From positions 1-64,000 of the forward strand of contig JAQWTI010000006.1 of the NCBI GenBank assembly GCA_029242745.1: a DNA stretch of 64,000 nt, in the 5' to 3' direction. Every line of letters starts with the position of its first letter. The first letter of the stretch is position 1. The position numbers and the translations under genes were made by a program. Positions 1 through 8,593 of this stretch are shown here, piece after piece. The DNA is from Acidimicrobiales bacterium (GTDB lineage: Bacteria > Actinomycetota > Acidimicrobiia > Acidimicrobiales > MedAcidi-G1). The notes under the pieces were generated by a model, which saw nothing but the letters and a program-made list of their open reading frames with translations, was not told the origin of the DNA and made no database searches.

Positions 1-1
1 C

Positions 2-1051
2 CTAGTGGACGGCGAGGTGTGGGGGAGAGGCGCCGTCGACATGCTCAACCTGGTGGCCTCCCAGGCAGTGGTATTCCGCACACTGGCCGATCGTGGATTC
101 CGACCACAAGGAAACCTTGTGTTCTTTGCTGTGGCCGATGAGGAATCGGGCAGTGCCCACGGGGCACGCTGGATGGCCGACCACGAGTGGGACGCGATTG
201 CGGCGGACTACGTACTGACCGAAAATGGTGGGCTCCACTCCGGCAGTCAGGACTCACCGGTCATCGGCGTGAACGTGGCCGAGAAAGGGGTGGCGTGGCG
301 CCGCCTGACTGTACGTGGCACGCCGGGCCACGGATCGATGCCGTACCGCTCCGACAACGCGCTCCTGAAGGCCGCAGTCGTAATACAACGTTTGGCCGAC
401 TACTCCCCGGAGCCCCGATTCCATGAACTTTGGCGAACTCAGGTCCAGGCCATGGACCTCGCCGACGAGGTCCGAGACCAGATGCTCGACGAGGACCGCA
501 TCGATGGCTACCTAACGGAACTTCCGCAGACGCCTTCGGTGAACGGCATGGCCGGGCACCTACATGCATGCACCCACACCACGTTCTCGCCCAACGTTGG
601 CGACGGGCCAGGTAAGACCAACACCATCCCGGATCGGGTGACCCTAGACATCGACATCCGGACGATGCCGGGTGACTCCACCGACGAGGTAGCCGCCCAT
701 CTCCGGGAAGCACTCGGCGATCTGTCCAACGAGGTCGAGATCGAGACCCTCATGGACGACCCCGCGTCGGCCAGCCCCGTCGCCACCCCCTTATGGGGTT
801 CGCTGGAACGGGCGATAACGAAACCATTCCCGACTGCTCGCCTCAACCCTCAATTCATCGTGGGCTTCACCGACTCACGCATCTACCGAGAAAAGGGATC
901 GGTGTCCTACGGCGCCGGTCTCATGAGTCCGGCACTGGATGCCGGCGAGTTCTCCCGTCGGTTCCACGGGAACGATGAACGCATCGACGTCGAATCCCTC
1001 CGACTTACTACCGGCATGTACTTGGACGTCTGCGAGGATCTCCTCGGATGA
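2..1051 (+). CDS. M20 family metallopeptidase, 5' end outside window
   Basis: The reading frame is open at the left edge, so the N-terminus is missing. The visible 349 residues are the C-terminal two thirds of an M20/M25/M40 zinc-dependent amidohydrolase (carboxypeptidase, deacylase or dipeptidase type). Visible marks are GRGAVDM near the start, whose Asp normally bridges the two metals, and DEESGS about 45 residues later, carrying the general-base Glu and a metal-binding Glu. A dimerisation-domain stretch (GTPGHGSMP) follows. The usual full length is 400-480 residues, so roughly 80-100 are lost. The stop overlaps the next start (ATGA), implying coupled translation with the thioesterase. The substrate cannot be read from the sequence. 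Confidence 0.88.
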   Translation, partial: LVDGEVWGRGAVDMLNLVASQAVVFRTLADRGFRPQGNLVFFAVADEESGSAHGARWMADHEWDAIAADYVLTENGGLHSGSQDSPVIGVNVAEKGVAWRRLTVRGTPGHGSMPYRSDNALLKAAVVIQRLADYSPEPRFHELWRTQVQAMDLADEVRDQMLDEDRIDGYLTELPQTPSVNGMAGHLHACTHTTFSPNVGDGPGKTNTIPDRVTLDIDIRTMPGDSTDEVAAHLREALGDLSNEVEIETLMDDPASASPVATPLWGSLERAITKPFPTARLNPQFIVGFTDSRIYREKGSVSYGAGLMSPALDAGEFSRRFHGNDERIDVESLRLTTGMYLDVCEDLLG

Positions 1052-1899
1052 GCGGGGCGCCAGAAGGACACATGGAGGAAGCGTGGGACTGTGACTTTGA
1101 CCGGGAGACGGCAGTAGAGCCGACCGACAACGACCGGTTCGGGGTGCAGGTCAGCAGTAGTTGGAATATCGGCAACAATCCAAACGGTGGTTACCTAACG
1201 GCAATTGCGCTTCAGGCTCTGCGGCACCTTGGCGGCCATATCGATCCAATCTCAATCACTAGCCATTACTTGCGACCTGGCTCTGGTGGCCTACCTGGCG
1301 AGGTGATCACAGAACTAGTGCGCTCGGGTCGCAGTGTTACCACCGGCAAGGCCACCTTGGTGCAGGGCGGTCGCCCTCGGATCTTGGTGGTGGCCTCTCT
1401 GGGTGATCTATCCAATAAGTCCCGGTGCCCTGGCGACATAACACTCGCCCCACCCGCTGGAATGCCTTCACCGGAGTCGTGCGTAGAGCGCGACGGGCTT
1501 GAGCAGGGCGTCAACCTACCTATCGCCAGTCGTGTCGATCTGAGGATTCATCCTGATACGTCAACTGCCGGGACATCGACTCAAGCCGAGACACTGGGCT
1601 GGATACGATTTTCGGACAGACGAGAACCCGACACTCTTGGGCTCACCTTGTTTGCAGACGCATTCGCTCCATCAATCTTTACACGCCTTGGGAGGGTGGG
1701 CTGGGTTCCAACTATCGAACTAACCGTTCATGTTCGCCGCAAACCGGCTCCAGGATGGGTTCTGGGACGATTCGTAACAGAAGATCTACATGATGGCCGA
1801 ATGATCGAGGACGGTTGGCTCTGGGATTCGCAGGGTGCATTGGTAGCTCGGTCTCGACAGTTGGCAATGCTGCTTCCCACTGCTGATAGCGCTCCGTAG
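1048..1899 (+). CDS. double-hotdog acyl-CoA thioesterase-like protein (TesB type)
   Basis: This 283-residue protein has the layout of TesB-like thioesterases of the 4HBT_3 type, with two hotdog units. The N-terminal unit shows an NGGYL motif near residue 48 and the hotdog-helix surroundings. A SGRSVTTGKA stretch follows, matching the GRS-containing strand of this family. The expected role is hydrolysis of an acyl-CoA in the cytoplasm. The start overlaps the M20 peptidase stop by 4 bp; a second ATG lies eight codons in (position 1072) and could be the true start. A same-length relative sits at 60943. Family assignment is fairly secure, substrate unknown. Confidence 0.72.
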   Translation: MSGAPEGHMEEAWDCDFDRETAVEPTDNDRFGVQVSSSWNIGNNPNGGYLTAIALQALRHLGGHIDPISITSHYLRPGSGGLPGEVITELVRSGRSVTTGKATLVQGGRPRILVVASLGDLSNKSRCPGDITLAPPAGMPSPESCVERDGLEQGVNLPIASRVDLRIHPDTSTAGTSTQAETLGWIRFSDRREPDTLGLTLFADAFAPSIFTRLGRVGWVPTIELTVHVRRKPAPGWVLGRFVTEDLHDGRMIEDGWLWDSQGALVARSRQLAMLLPTADSAP

Positions 1900-1951
1900 C
1901 TTAAATAGCAGAGTCTTTCGTCCTAACATCTCATGCGGAACAAGTAAGGCG

Positions 1952-2719
1952 TCAGATTCCTGTCCAACGAGCCGCCCGTTTTTCCGCAAATGCCCTGGGC
2001 CCTTCCTTAGCGTCGTCAGAGCCCCATACGGTTTGCATGAATGGCTTTTGGAGGTCCCACAACTCCGCCTCGGTAGAGCCTGAGACTCCACGCACGATTG
2101 CCTTAGACGCAGCGACGGCAAGCGGCGCGTTCTGGGCGATCCGGACAGCAAGCGAAACTGCCTCAGCCAGAGCACCACCCTTTTCAGTAACTCGGCTAAT
2201 CAGGCCACGGCTAAAGGCGTCCTCGGCGGTGATCGGATCGCCAGTAAGGGCCATTTCCATTGCCCTGGCGTAACCCACACGGCTCGGAAGGCGGAACAAA
2301 CCACCCCCTGCAGCAAAAAGTCCTACACCAACCTCTGGGATTCCCAACTTGCATCCCGTGGCTGCAACCAGAAGGTCACACGACAGAGCAAGTTCCAGTC
2401 CACCAGCGAGGGCGAATCCCTCTATGGCGGCTATCAGGGGCTTGGCGGACCCGTTCTGCACGAACTCCAGCATGGGTCCGATGTCTTCACCACGAGCGAA
2501 CGCCTTGAGATCCATACCGGAACAAAAGCCCCTACCGGCTCCGGTGAGGACCGCAGCGGTGAGCCCCGGGTCCTCGTTGAGTTCCAGTATCGCCTCCCAT
2601 AGACCGTGCGACAATTCCCCGTTAATCGCGTTCATGGCGTCTGGTCGATTCAAAGTGATAACCATGATCCGCTCTTGACGCTCAACGAGAACGGCTTGCT
2701 CAGTTTGCGCTTGGCTCAT
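1952..2719 (-). CDS. enoyl-CoA hydratase/isomerase (crotonase) family protein
   Basis: This 255-residue crotonase-fold protein probably hydrates or isomerises an enoyl-CoA in a beta-oxidation-like pathway. The oxyanion-hole segment CSGMDLKAF is near residue 66, and the second oxyanion segment LAGGLELALSCD near residue 105 carries one candidate catalytic Glu. A PEVGVGLFAAGGG stretch near residue 130 carries the second. A good ribosome site (GAGGAG, eight bases before ATG) fixes the start. It is the last gene of a leftward run that begins with the sulfatase at 6967, 43 bp after the SDR gene. The SDR and crotonase together suggest consecutive acyl-CoA oxidation steps; this is inference. Confidence 0.85.
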   Translation of the reverse strand: MSQAQTEQAVLVERQERIMVITLNRPDAMNAINGELSHGLWEAILELNEDPGLTAAVLTGAGRGFCSGMDLKAFARGEDIGPMLEFVQNGSAKPLIAAIEGFALAGGLELALSCDLLVAATGCKLGIPEVGVGLFAAGGGLFRLPSRVGYARAMEMALTGDPITAEDAFSRGLISRVTEKGGALAEAVSLAVRIAQNAPLAVAASKAIVRGVSGSTEAELWDLQKPFMQTVWGSDDAKEGPRAFAEKRAARWTGI

Positions 2720-2762
2720 AGCAGATACTCCTCAACACTGACAACGAACTGTCTGAATCGCG

Positions 2763-3539
2763 TCATTTCGGTGGCATCCGAATGCCGCCGTCGACGCGAA
2801 TAACCTCAGCGTTCATGTAAGGGTTGGTCAATAGTTCCATCACCATAAACGCCAACTCTTCACTTGAACCTAGGCGATTTGGGAACAGGACTGACTGGCC
2901 AAGGTGGGCTTTGAAGGCTTCACTCCGTTCACCTTCTCCATAGATCGGCGTATCAATGAGACCAGGAGCGACGGTGTTCACCCGGACACCAACCGCAGCC
3001 AGATCTCGAGCGATGGGAAGGGTCATGCCGACGATGCCGCCCTTGGAGGCAGAGTAGGCCGCCTGTCCGGTTTGCCCGTCGAAAGCGGCCACCGAGGCCA
3101 TATTCACAATCGCTCCACGCTGGCCATCTGTTAAGGCTTCAGTTTTAGCCATGGCCGCAGCGGCGCGGCTCAGCACGTTAAATGAGCCAATCAGGTTTAC
3201 GCGAATCACGAACTCGAAGTGTTTAAGGTCCATGGGCTCGTTGTCACGAGTAATGGTGCGACCTGGATGACCAAGTCCTGCCGAGTTCACTAGAGCCCGC
3301 AGGGGACCCAGTTCAACAGCGGCAGCAACCGCTGTGTCAGCATCTGCGGTACTGGTGACGTCGCACATCACGAATAGGCCGCCCAGGTCCCTTGCTACTG
3401 CCTCGCCGCGCTCCTCATTTAGGTCGGCAATGACAACTCTGCTGCCGGCGGCTGCTAGTTGGCGACCACAGGCCTCACCAATACCAGAGGCGCCCCCTGT
3501 CACCAGCGAGGAACTTCCAGTTAAATCAATTCGGGACAT
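2763..3539 (-). CDS. SDR family NAD(P)-dependent oxidoreductase (3-hydroxyacyl-CoA dehydrogenase-like)
   Basis: Classical short-chain dehydrogenase of 258 residues. It shows the cofactor motif TGGASGIG near residue 15, an acidic residue (IADLN) after strand 2 that favours NAD, an NSAGLG segment near residue 87, and the catalytic YSASK near residue 161 preceded by the Ser segment MASVAAF. The overall pattern resembles HSD17B10-type 3-hydroxyacyl-CoA dehydrogenases. A GGAAGG-like ribosome site sits seven bases before the ATG. It lies between an alcohol dehydrogenase and a crotonase on the same strand, fitting oxidation of a hydroxyacyl intermediate. Class is certain; the substrate is inferred. 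Confidence 0.88.
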   Translation of the reverse strand: MSRIDLTGSSSLVTGGASGIGEACGRQLAAAGSRVVIADLNEERGEAVARDLGGLFVMCDVTSTADADTAVAAAVELGPLRALVNSAGLGHPGRTITRDNEPMDLKHFEFVIRVNLIGSFNVLSRAAAAMAKTEALTDGQRGAIVNMASVAAFDGQTGQAAYSASKGGIVGMTLPIARDLAAVGVRVNTVAPGLIDTPIYGEGERSEAFKAHLGQSVLFPNRLGSSEELAFMVMELLTNPYMNAEVIRVDGGIRMPPK

Positions 3540-3575
3540 TGAGTGACCTTCCTTAAGTGGTATCAGTGGGGGCAG

Positions 3576-4658
3576 TTAGCCGTTAGGAAGTAGCACGGTT
3601 CGAACTTCGGTACCGGCCTTAAGAGCATTAAATGCCTCCTGAAGGCCATCTAGTCCAGTGGTATGTGACACGAGTTCGTCGAGCTTAAGTTTTCCTTTTA
3701 GGTACATATCGGCGATGAGGCGAAAGTCCCGTCGGGGTTTTCCGCCCCCAGCACGAATGCCCAACAAATTCTTGTTTTGGTGTAGGGCTTGAAATGGATA
3801 TGTAACGGTGGCTGTCAGATCGGGTACCCCCACAGCGCAGATGTTGCCACCGGCCTTGGTCATTGGCAGGCAACCGGCCAAGAGCGCAGCGCTACCCACA
3901 ACCTCAAACGAGTGGTCTACACCGCCTTGGCTGAGTTCCACAACGGCAGCCACCGAATCGAAGTCTTCCCCGTCAGCCAAGATGAAGTCGGTTGCTCCAA
4001 ATTCCATTGCCATCTTCTCTTTTGAAACAGCCCGATCTACAGCAATGATCTGGGAAGCACCACTCAAGCGTGCTGCTTGAATGACGTTCAGGCCCACACC
4101 ACCTGCTCCGATAACCACACACGTGTCACCAGTTGCCACCTTCGCACGGTTGAATACGGCTCCTGTGCCAGTCATGACGCCACAGCCGATAAGTGCCGCT
4201 GATGAAAGTGGGACCTCTTTCGGGATAGGAACAGCCTGATTCTCGTGCACGATGGTTTCCTGAGAAAACGCTCCAAGATTGGCGAAACCCCACAGGTCTT
4301 GATCACCTTCAGAGTGCGTATAACGAAGCCCGCCAAAGCCGCAGTTTCCAGGATCTCCAGCCTCGCATGTCGGGCAGTGGCCACAGTTTCCAAAGGTAGA
4401 CAGAACGACATGGTCGCCCACCGAACAGTAGGTGACAGCCTCTCCAACTTCTGCTACTACGCCAGCGGCTTCGTGGCCAGGTACCAACGGAGTGGGCATG
4501 TAGTACTTACCGTGGACACAACTCAGGTCGCTACCACAGACACCAGCCGCCATTATCTGAACTCGCACCTGGCGGGGTTGTAGACCTGCGGCATGCTCTA
4601 GATTTTCGGAGAGGCGAACCTGTTCCTCACCATCTCCATCTTGAATTAGTCCCTGCAT
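3576..4658 (-). CDS. zinc-dependent alcohol dehydrogenase (MDR family)
   Basis: A 360-residue medium-chain dehydrogenase that should oxidise an alcohol to an aldehyde with NAD or a related carrier. The catalytic zinc site is visible as GVCGSDL (Cys) and PGHEAAGVV (His-Glu). The structural zinc lobe CGHCPTCEAGDPGNC supplies four cysteines near residues 93-107. The Rossmann motif is VIGAGGVGLN near residue 183. CGVMTGTGAV just before it is typical of class III and NDMA-type actinobacterial alcohol dehydrogenases. It lies between the alpha/beta hydrolase and the SDR gene on the same strand. The exact substrate is unknown. Confidence 0.87.
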   Translation of the reverse strand: MQGLIQDGDGEEQVRLSENLEHAAGLQPRQVRVQIMAAGVCGSDLSCVHGKYYMPTPLVPGHEAAGVVAEVGEAVTYCSVGDHVVLSTFGNCGHCPTCEAGDPGNCGFGGLRYTHSEGDQDLWGFANLGAFSQETIVHENQAVPIPKEVPLSSAALIGCGVMTGTGAVFNRAKVATGDTCVVIGAGGVGLNVIQAARLSGASQIIAVDRAVSKEKMAMEFGATDFILADGEDFDSVAAVVELSQGGVDHSFEVVGSAALLAGCLPMTKAGGNICAVGVPDLTATVTYPFQALHQNKNLLGIRAGGGKPRRDFRLIADMYLKGKLKLDELVSHTTGLDGLQEAFNALKAGTEVRTVLLPNG

Positions 4659-4764
4659 GGCGCCGTTCTCCGATCATCTACGTGTGACACCTGTATCTTC
4701 TCGCCCTGTTAGGCGCTGAGCCAACGTGTAGAACACGGAACATGCTCGGGGTCTACCACGAAGT

Positions 4765-5526
4765 TCAAGGTTCGAGGCCTTTCCAGAAATCGACCAAGAG
4801 TTGTGCGGCGGTAGCGGCCCGCTGGCACATCCACCAATGTCCGACACCGACCAGGGGGCGGTGCTGGGCGCCGAGTTGCACAGCCATCTCCAATGCTCGA
4901 CCGGTTGGCCCGACGTAGGGGTCGTCACTCGGATCAATTACAAGCCCAGGCGGTAAATCGAGGTCACACAGTGTGCGCCCGAGATTGGCCATGACGGGTT
5001 GAGCTGCGGAACGGTAGAGCGGCAAAATGCATTCGGCCATGCTGTCGAAAGAGTCTGCGACATCAGCCGCAGCAAACTTGTTCATTCCGAGGTCAGTCAT
5101 CATGGATGAGCGCTCTTCATTCGTGTGGGACATCATTGTGGAGACAACCTGCTCGCCCACATCGGGCGTCTGCCAGAGTTGGGCCATCTCGTGCCAGACA
5201 TAGTCAGGGTGAACAAGGCCAAGGCAGTCGCAGGCCCACGATCGGACCAAATGTGGACTTACTGCCAAGAGGCCAAAGACGTGTCCAGCACCCCAATCAT
5301 GGCCCACGATGTCAACTGGGGTTCCACCTCCTATGGTCTCCACAGCACCTGTTAACCAGTCGCGGTATTCGATCTGTGTAGCGCCCCACTGATCCGGCAA
5401 CTGTGCACCGAACCCAGGTGGGGATAGCAGAACCAGATCATCTACGCCTCGATCGATTAGCTCCCCTGCAACCTCAGCCCATATGGCGTCAGTCTCAGGA
5501 TTGCCGTGGACGAGAATTGTCGTCAT
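4765..5526 (-). CDS. alpha/beta hydrolase, haloalkane dehalogenase/epoxide hydrolase type
   Basis: This 253-residue alpha/beta hydrolase has an aspartate nucleophile, not serine: the elbow reads GHDWGAG with Asp77. That places it near haloalkane dehalogenases and epoxide hydrolases. The oxyanion segment HGNP is at residues 7-10 and a likely catalytic His is in VGVGHWW near the C-terminus. The frame extends 49 codons upstream, but ATG at 5526 is chosen because it starts directly in the first beta-strand and lies 4 bp after the sulfatase stop. Coupling with a sulfatase and an alcohol dehydrogenase suggests stepwise breakdown of a substituted organic compound (inference). Confidence 0.8.
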   Translation of the reverse strand: MTTILVHGNPETDAIWAEVAGELIDRGVDDLVLLSPPGFGAQLPDQWGATQIEYRDWLTGAVETIGGGTPVDIVGHDWGAGHVFGLLAVSPHLVRSWACDCLGLVHPDYVWHEMAQLWQTPDVGEQVVSTMMSHTNEERSSMMTDLGMNKFAAADVADSFDSMAECILPLYRSAAQPVMANLGRTLCDLDLPPGLVIDPSDDPYVGPTGRALEMAVQLGAQHRPLVGVGHWWMCQRAATAAQLLVDFWKGLEP

Positions 5527-5530
5527 TGGG

Positions 5531-6967
5531 TCATCCTCTTTCAGCAAGGTCATATTCGGCCATGTAATACACGGAATTCGGATCAAAGGTTGTGAGCAAC
5601 TCCGGGTTAGATACCCGCCCGACCGGCCGAACTCCAGAACCCCGCATATTGAGTGCATCGTCACCCAAATCAAGCCTTGCTCTTTCGATGAAACCGTTTA
5701 GCAGAGATGCAATATCAGGATGTTCCTCGATCACATTGAACCGTTCGCCTATATCAGAATCGAGGTCGTACAGCCGGAGACTCTGGTTGTTCCACTTTCT
5801 GACATGAAACTTCCAGCGTCCAAGCCGCACTGCCTCGATATTCCCACCGAGAATATAGAAGAACGGCACGTCGTCGAGTTTGCATGTTCCATCTAAGAGG
5901 CCAACTAGGTTCCGCCCGTCAAGAAACCGATCAGTGGGGAGTTCAACTTCGCACCAACTTGCGATCGTCGGAAACAGATCCATAGCGGTTGCCACATCGT
6001 TGAAAACTCCGCCAGAGTGCACCCGGCCCGGCCAGCGGATGATGCACGGCACCCTTTGCCCTCCTTCCCATGTCGTCCCCTTGGAGGCACGTAGTGGGCC
6101 GTTACTGCCGCCCCCATCGCGAATTAGTGCCCCATTGTCACTGGTAAAAATGACGACAGTTTCTTGGTCGATACCCAGAGTGCGCAGTTCGTTGAGGAGA
6201 ACCTTGGTAGACCAGTCAATACAACCAACTGCTGCACCGTATCTTCCGTTACGGGATTCGTTTAAGAACCGATCCTGTACATAGATCGGTAGGTGGACGT
6301 AGAGATGCGCGAGGTACAGGAAGAAAGGTTGATTCCTATTGTTCCGTATGAATTGCAGAGCATCAGCGACATACAGGTCGGTTAACCCCGCCTGATCAGG
6401 TTGTTCGGCAACGACTTCTTCGTCGTGCATAAGGGGAAGGGGCGGCCTATTGATCAGCATCGGTGCATCTGCTGGAACTGGCGTACCGAGAGATTTCATG
6501 ATCTCAAAGTATGGACGAACATCCTCAGCCTGGACCTGTCGACCCATGTCGTTGCTGTACGGAAGTCCGAACCAGCCGTCGAAACCATGCCGGGTCGGTA
6601 AGAACTCCGGCTGATCGCCACAGTGCCACTTGCCGATAATCCGTGTTGCGTAGCCAGACTCCTGCAGTAGCCGGGCAATGGTTATCTCGCCCGGGTGAAG
6701 GCCCTGGGCCTGGCCTGGGAACAACACCGGTGCGTTATCAATACTTCGCCCACCAAACCCAACTCTAAGTGGGTAACTGCCAGTCAGCATTGCGGCACGC
6801 GACGGCGAACACACTGGTGACGCCATGTAGAAGTCGGTAAAACGAGCTCCCTCTGCGGCCATCTGGTCAAGAGCCGGTGTGTCGTGTTGGGTTGAGCCGT
6901 AGCACGACAAATCGCCGTAGCCAAGGTCGTCCGCATTGATAAGGATTACGTTAGGTGTGCGAGTCAC
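5531..6967 (-). CDS. type I sulfatase (arylsulfatase A-like)
   Basis: This 478-residue sulfatase would hydrolyse a sulfate ester. The metal-binding ADDLGYGD is near residue 12. The activation motif CSPSR starts at Cys53, the residue converted to formylglycine in this family. A TSDNGA metal segment near residue 277 and a TWEGGQRVP segment after it are also present. I see no signal peptide, so the enzyme looks cytoplasmic, whereas many sulfatases are exported. It is the first gene of the leftward catabolic run and faces the nitroreductase-like gene at 7053. It needs a formylglycine-generating enzyme, which is not in this window. Confidence 0.92.
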   Translation of the reverse strand: MTRTPNVILINADDLGYGDLSCYGSTQHDTPALDQMAAEGARFTDFYMASPVCSPSRAAMLTGSYPLRVGFGGRSIDNAPVLFPGQAQGLHPGEITIARLLQESGYATRIIGKWHCGDQPEFLPTRHGFDGWFGLPYSNDMGRQVQAEDVRPYFEIMKSLGTPVPADAPMLINRPPLPLMHDEEVVAEQPDQAGLTDLYVADALQFIRNNRNQPFFLYLAHLYVHLPIYVQDRFLNESRNGRYGAAVGCIDWSTKVLLNELRTLGIDQETVVIFTSDNGALIRDGGGSNGPLRASKGTTWEGGQRVPCIIRWPGRVHSGGVFNDVATAMDLFPTIASWCEVELPTDRFLDGRNLVGLLDGTCKLDDVPFFYILGGNIEAVRLGRWKFHVRKWNNQSLRLYDLDSDIGERFNVIEEHPDIASLLNGFIERARLDLGDDALNMRGSGVRPVGRVSNPELLTTFDPNSVYYMAEYDLAERG

Positions 6968-7052
6968 AAAGTTCCCCTATGTGATCATCCTGCACGACTG
7001 AGTCACTTGCCGAACCGGGGAGACTGGCGTCTTCGTACTACGGTCAGGGAGT

Positions 7053-7553
7053 ATGGGTGAGCATGAAGAGCAGAGTCAGAAAGTTGAAATGGAGTGGGAG
7101 ACGCCCTCCAGCGATGAGATAGTTGAAATCTCCAAAGGACATGTCATCGGGCTGGAGATGACCGATGACGACGCTGTCTGGTGTGTAGCAGGCATGCATC
7201 ACCTGGTTTTGCACACGATTGGACGCCGCTCCGGAATTGAGCACAAGGTGGCGTTGCCATTTTGGCGTGATCGGGAGGGGCACAGGATCGTGGTTGGCTC
7301 GTTCGCTGGGGCTGCCAAAGATCCTTCTTGGGTTTGGAACCTTAAAGACCGTGCAACTAATCCACGAGTGAAGGTGCGGATCCAAAGGGGAATCTTCTGG
7401 TCAGAGCACGACGTACTGGAGGGCGGTCCAGAGCGTGACGATCTATGGGAACAAATGATCCGAGATCGTGCCTGGTACGCCGATTACCAGAAGAAGACAG
7501 ATCGGGTAATCCCATTAATTCGACTCTCAGAAACAGAGGCGTTTTCGGATTAA
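7053..7553 (+). CDS. deazaflavin (F420)-dependent nitroreductase-family protein
   Basis: This 166-residue protein belongs to the Ddn-like split-barrel family of actinobacteria. The evidence is the LHTIGRRSG segment near residue 55, the VALPFW strand, the VVGSFAGAAKDPSWVWNL stretch, and a C-terminal segment with a tryptophan-tyrosine pair. The family generally binds coenzyme F420 and reduces or transfers hydride to varied substrates. A CAGGGAG ribosome site stands just upstream of the ATG. It is transcribed divergently from the sulfatase across 85 bp and convergently with the SMP-30 gene. It appears to be monocistronic; the physiological substrate is unknown. Confidence 0.82.
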   Translation: MGEHEEQSQKVEMEWETPSSDEIVEISKGHVIGLEMTDDDAVWCVAGMHHLVLHTIGRRSGIEHKVALPFWRDREGHRIVVGSFAGAAKDPSWVWNLKDRATNPRVKVRIQRGIFWSEHDVLEGGPERDDLWEQMIRDRAWYADYQKKTDRVIPLIRLSETEAFSD

Positions 7554-7658
7554 CACCTAGGGAGGCCACAAGCTTCTCTGCCAGAACTCGACAAGACAGT
7601 GGATTACAGGCGTTGGGCTGTGCGAATGCACAACAAAATTTGTTCCAGTAGCCGTTAA

Positions 7659-8504
7659 TCAGGGTCGCCCTGCACCGGCGTGTTCAACTCGGAAAGTAAC
7701 TATGGCTCCATCTCCGGAACCAGCGCGTTGTTCTCCCGCTGCTGGCGCGGTGATGCAATAAAGAGTGCGACCGTCGGATCCTCCGAGCATGCAAGCAAAC
7801 GAGGTCAACGGCGTTGGTAGTCGGTCGGTGACTTCGCCGCCCTCGAGGTAGCGGACTACACCGCTACCAAAGGCATCTGCGACCCAGATCCCTCCAGCGG
7901 CGTCTAGGCAGCAACCATCGGGGAGTACGCCTGCTGTGTCGGCCCACACCCGGCGGTTGCTCAGCAACCCGCCTTCCTCAATGTCAAAAGCGCTCAACCG
8001 GCTACCAAACGTCTCGGCAACGACCAAGGTGCGGTCATCCGGCGTAATGACTGAGCCGTTTGGAAACGCCAACTCGCTCGGTCCAGATGAAACCGAACCA
8101 TCGGGGTGAACGATCGCCAAAGTGGAAGCAACGGGATGCTCAACGTCGTTTTCAATGTCGTAGCCAAAGTTCCCGACATAGGCGGTCCCATCGGATGCCA
8201 CGACCATGTCGTTGCAGTGCCAAGTGGCAATATCTGAAAGGTCAGCATGAACGGTGATCACCTTCTCGTGCACCCGCCAGACTTGTTTCGCCGTCATGGC
8301 CACTACGAGAAGGTCTCCACCCGGGAGCCACCCCAGCCCTGACGGCTGTTCGTCACCTAGGTCAACCATGGTTTCCCTATGTCCCTCAGCATTGACGGCG
8401 TACACGCAATGCTGCATGAAATCGCTGTACCAGAGCCGGGAATCATGCCAGCGAGGGCCTTCACCAAAGTCCAGACCACCAATCAGAACAACGGGTTCGT
8501 GCAC
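7659..8504 (-). CDS. SMP-30/gluconolactonase-family protein
   Basis: A six-bladed beta-propeller of about 281 residues in the SMP-30/gluconolaconase/LRE family, which hydrolyses sugar lactones using one divalent metal. Expected metal ligands are visible: Glu in FGEGPRW near residue 14, Asn in FPNGSV near residue 144, and Asp in LPDGCC and LDAAGG near residue 195. GTG at 8504 is preferred because GGAGG lies five bases before it; TTG at 8516 is the alternative. It diverges from an MFS transporter with an 8-bp inverted repeat between them, suggesting paired control of uptake and lactone hydrolysis (inference). Confidence 0.83.
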   Translation of the reverse strand: MHEPVVLIGGLDFGEGPRWHDSRLWYSDFMQHCVYAVNAEGHRETMVDLGDEQPSGLGWLPGGDLLVVAMTAKQVWRVHEKVITVHADLSDIATWHCNDMVVASDGTAYVGNFGYDIENDVEHPVASTLAIVHPDGSVSSGPSELAFPNGSVITPDDRTLVVAETFGSRLSAFDIEEGGLLSNRRVWADTAGVLPDGCCLDAAGGIWVADAFGSGVVRYLEGGEVTDRLPTPLTSFACMLGGSDGRTLYCITAPAAGEQRAGSGDGAIVTFRVEHAGAGRP

Positions 8505-8535
8505 TGAGTCCTCCAAAGCGAACAGTTGATAACGA

Positions 8536-8565
8536 AATGAAACCTAGGCCGATTTCTGTTTCATT
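8536..8565. promoter_or_regulatory. inverted repeat in divergent promoter region, possible operator
   Basis: AATGAAAC at 8536-8543 is repeated exactly in reverse complement as GTTTCATT at 8558-8565, separated by 14 bases. It lies between the start of the SMP-30 gene (leftward) and the start of the MFS transporter (rightward). An 8-bp perfect dyad in a spacer of about 90 bp suits a dimeric repressor or activator acting on both genes. No regulator gene is adjacent. Confidence 0.4.
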
Positions 8566-8593
8566 AGAAAATTCGACCTAACCTTCAGGCCCA

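Noticed and set aside
7554-7658. AT-rich dyad near AACAAAATTTGTT between convergent genes
   Set aside because: The stem is short and AT-only and lies at no clear functional position.
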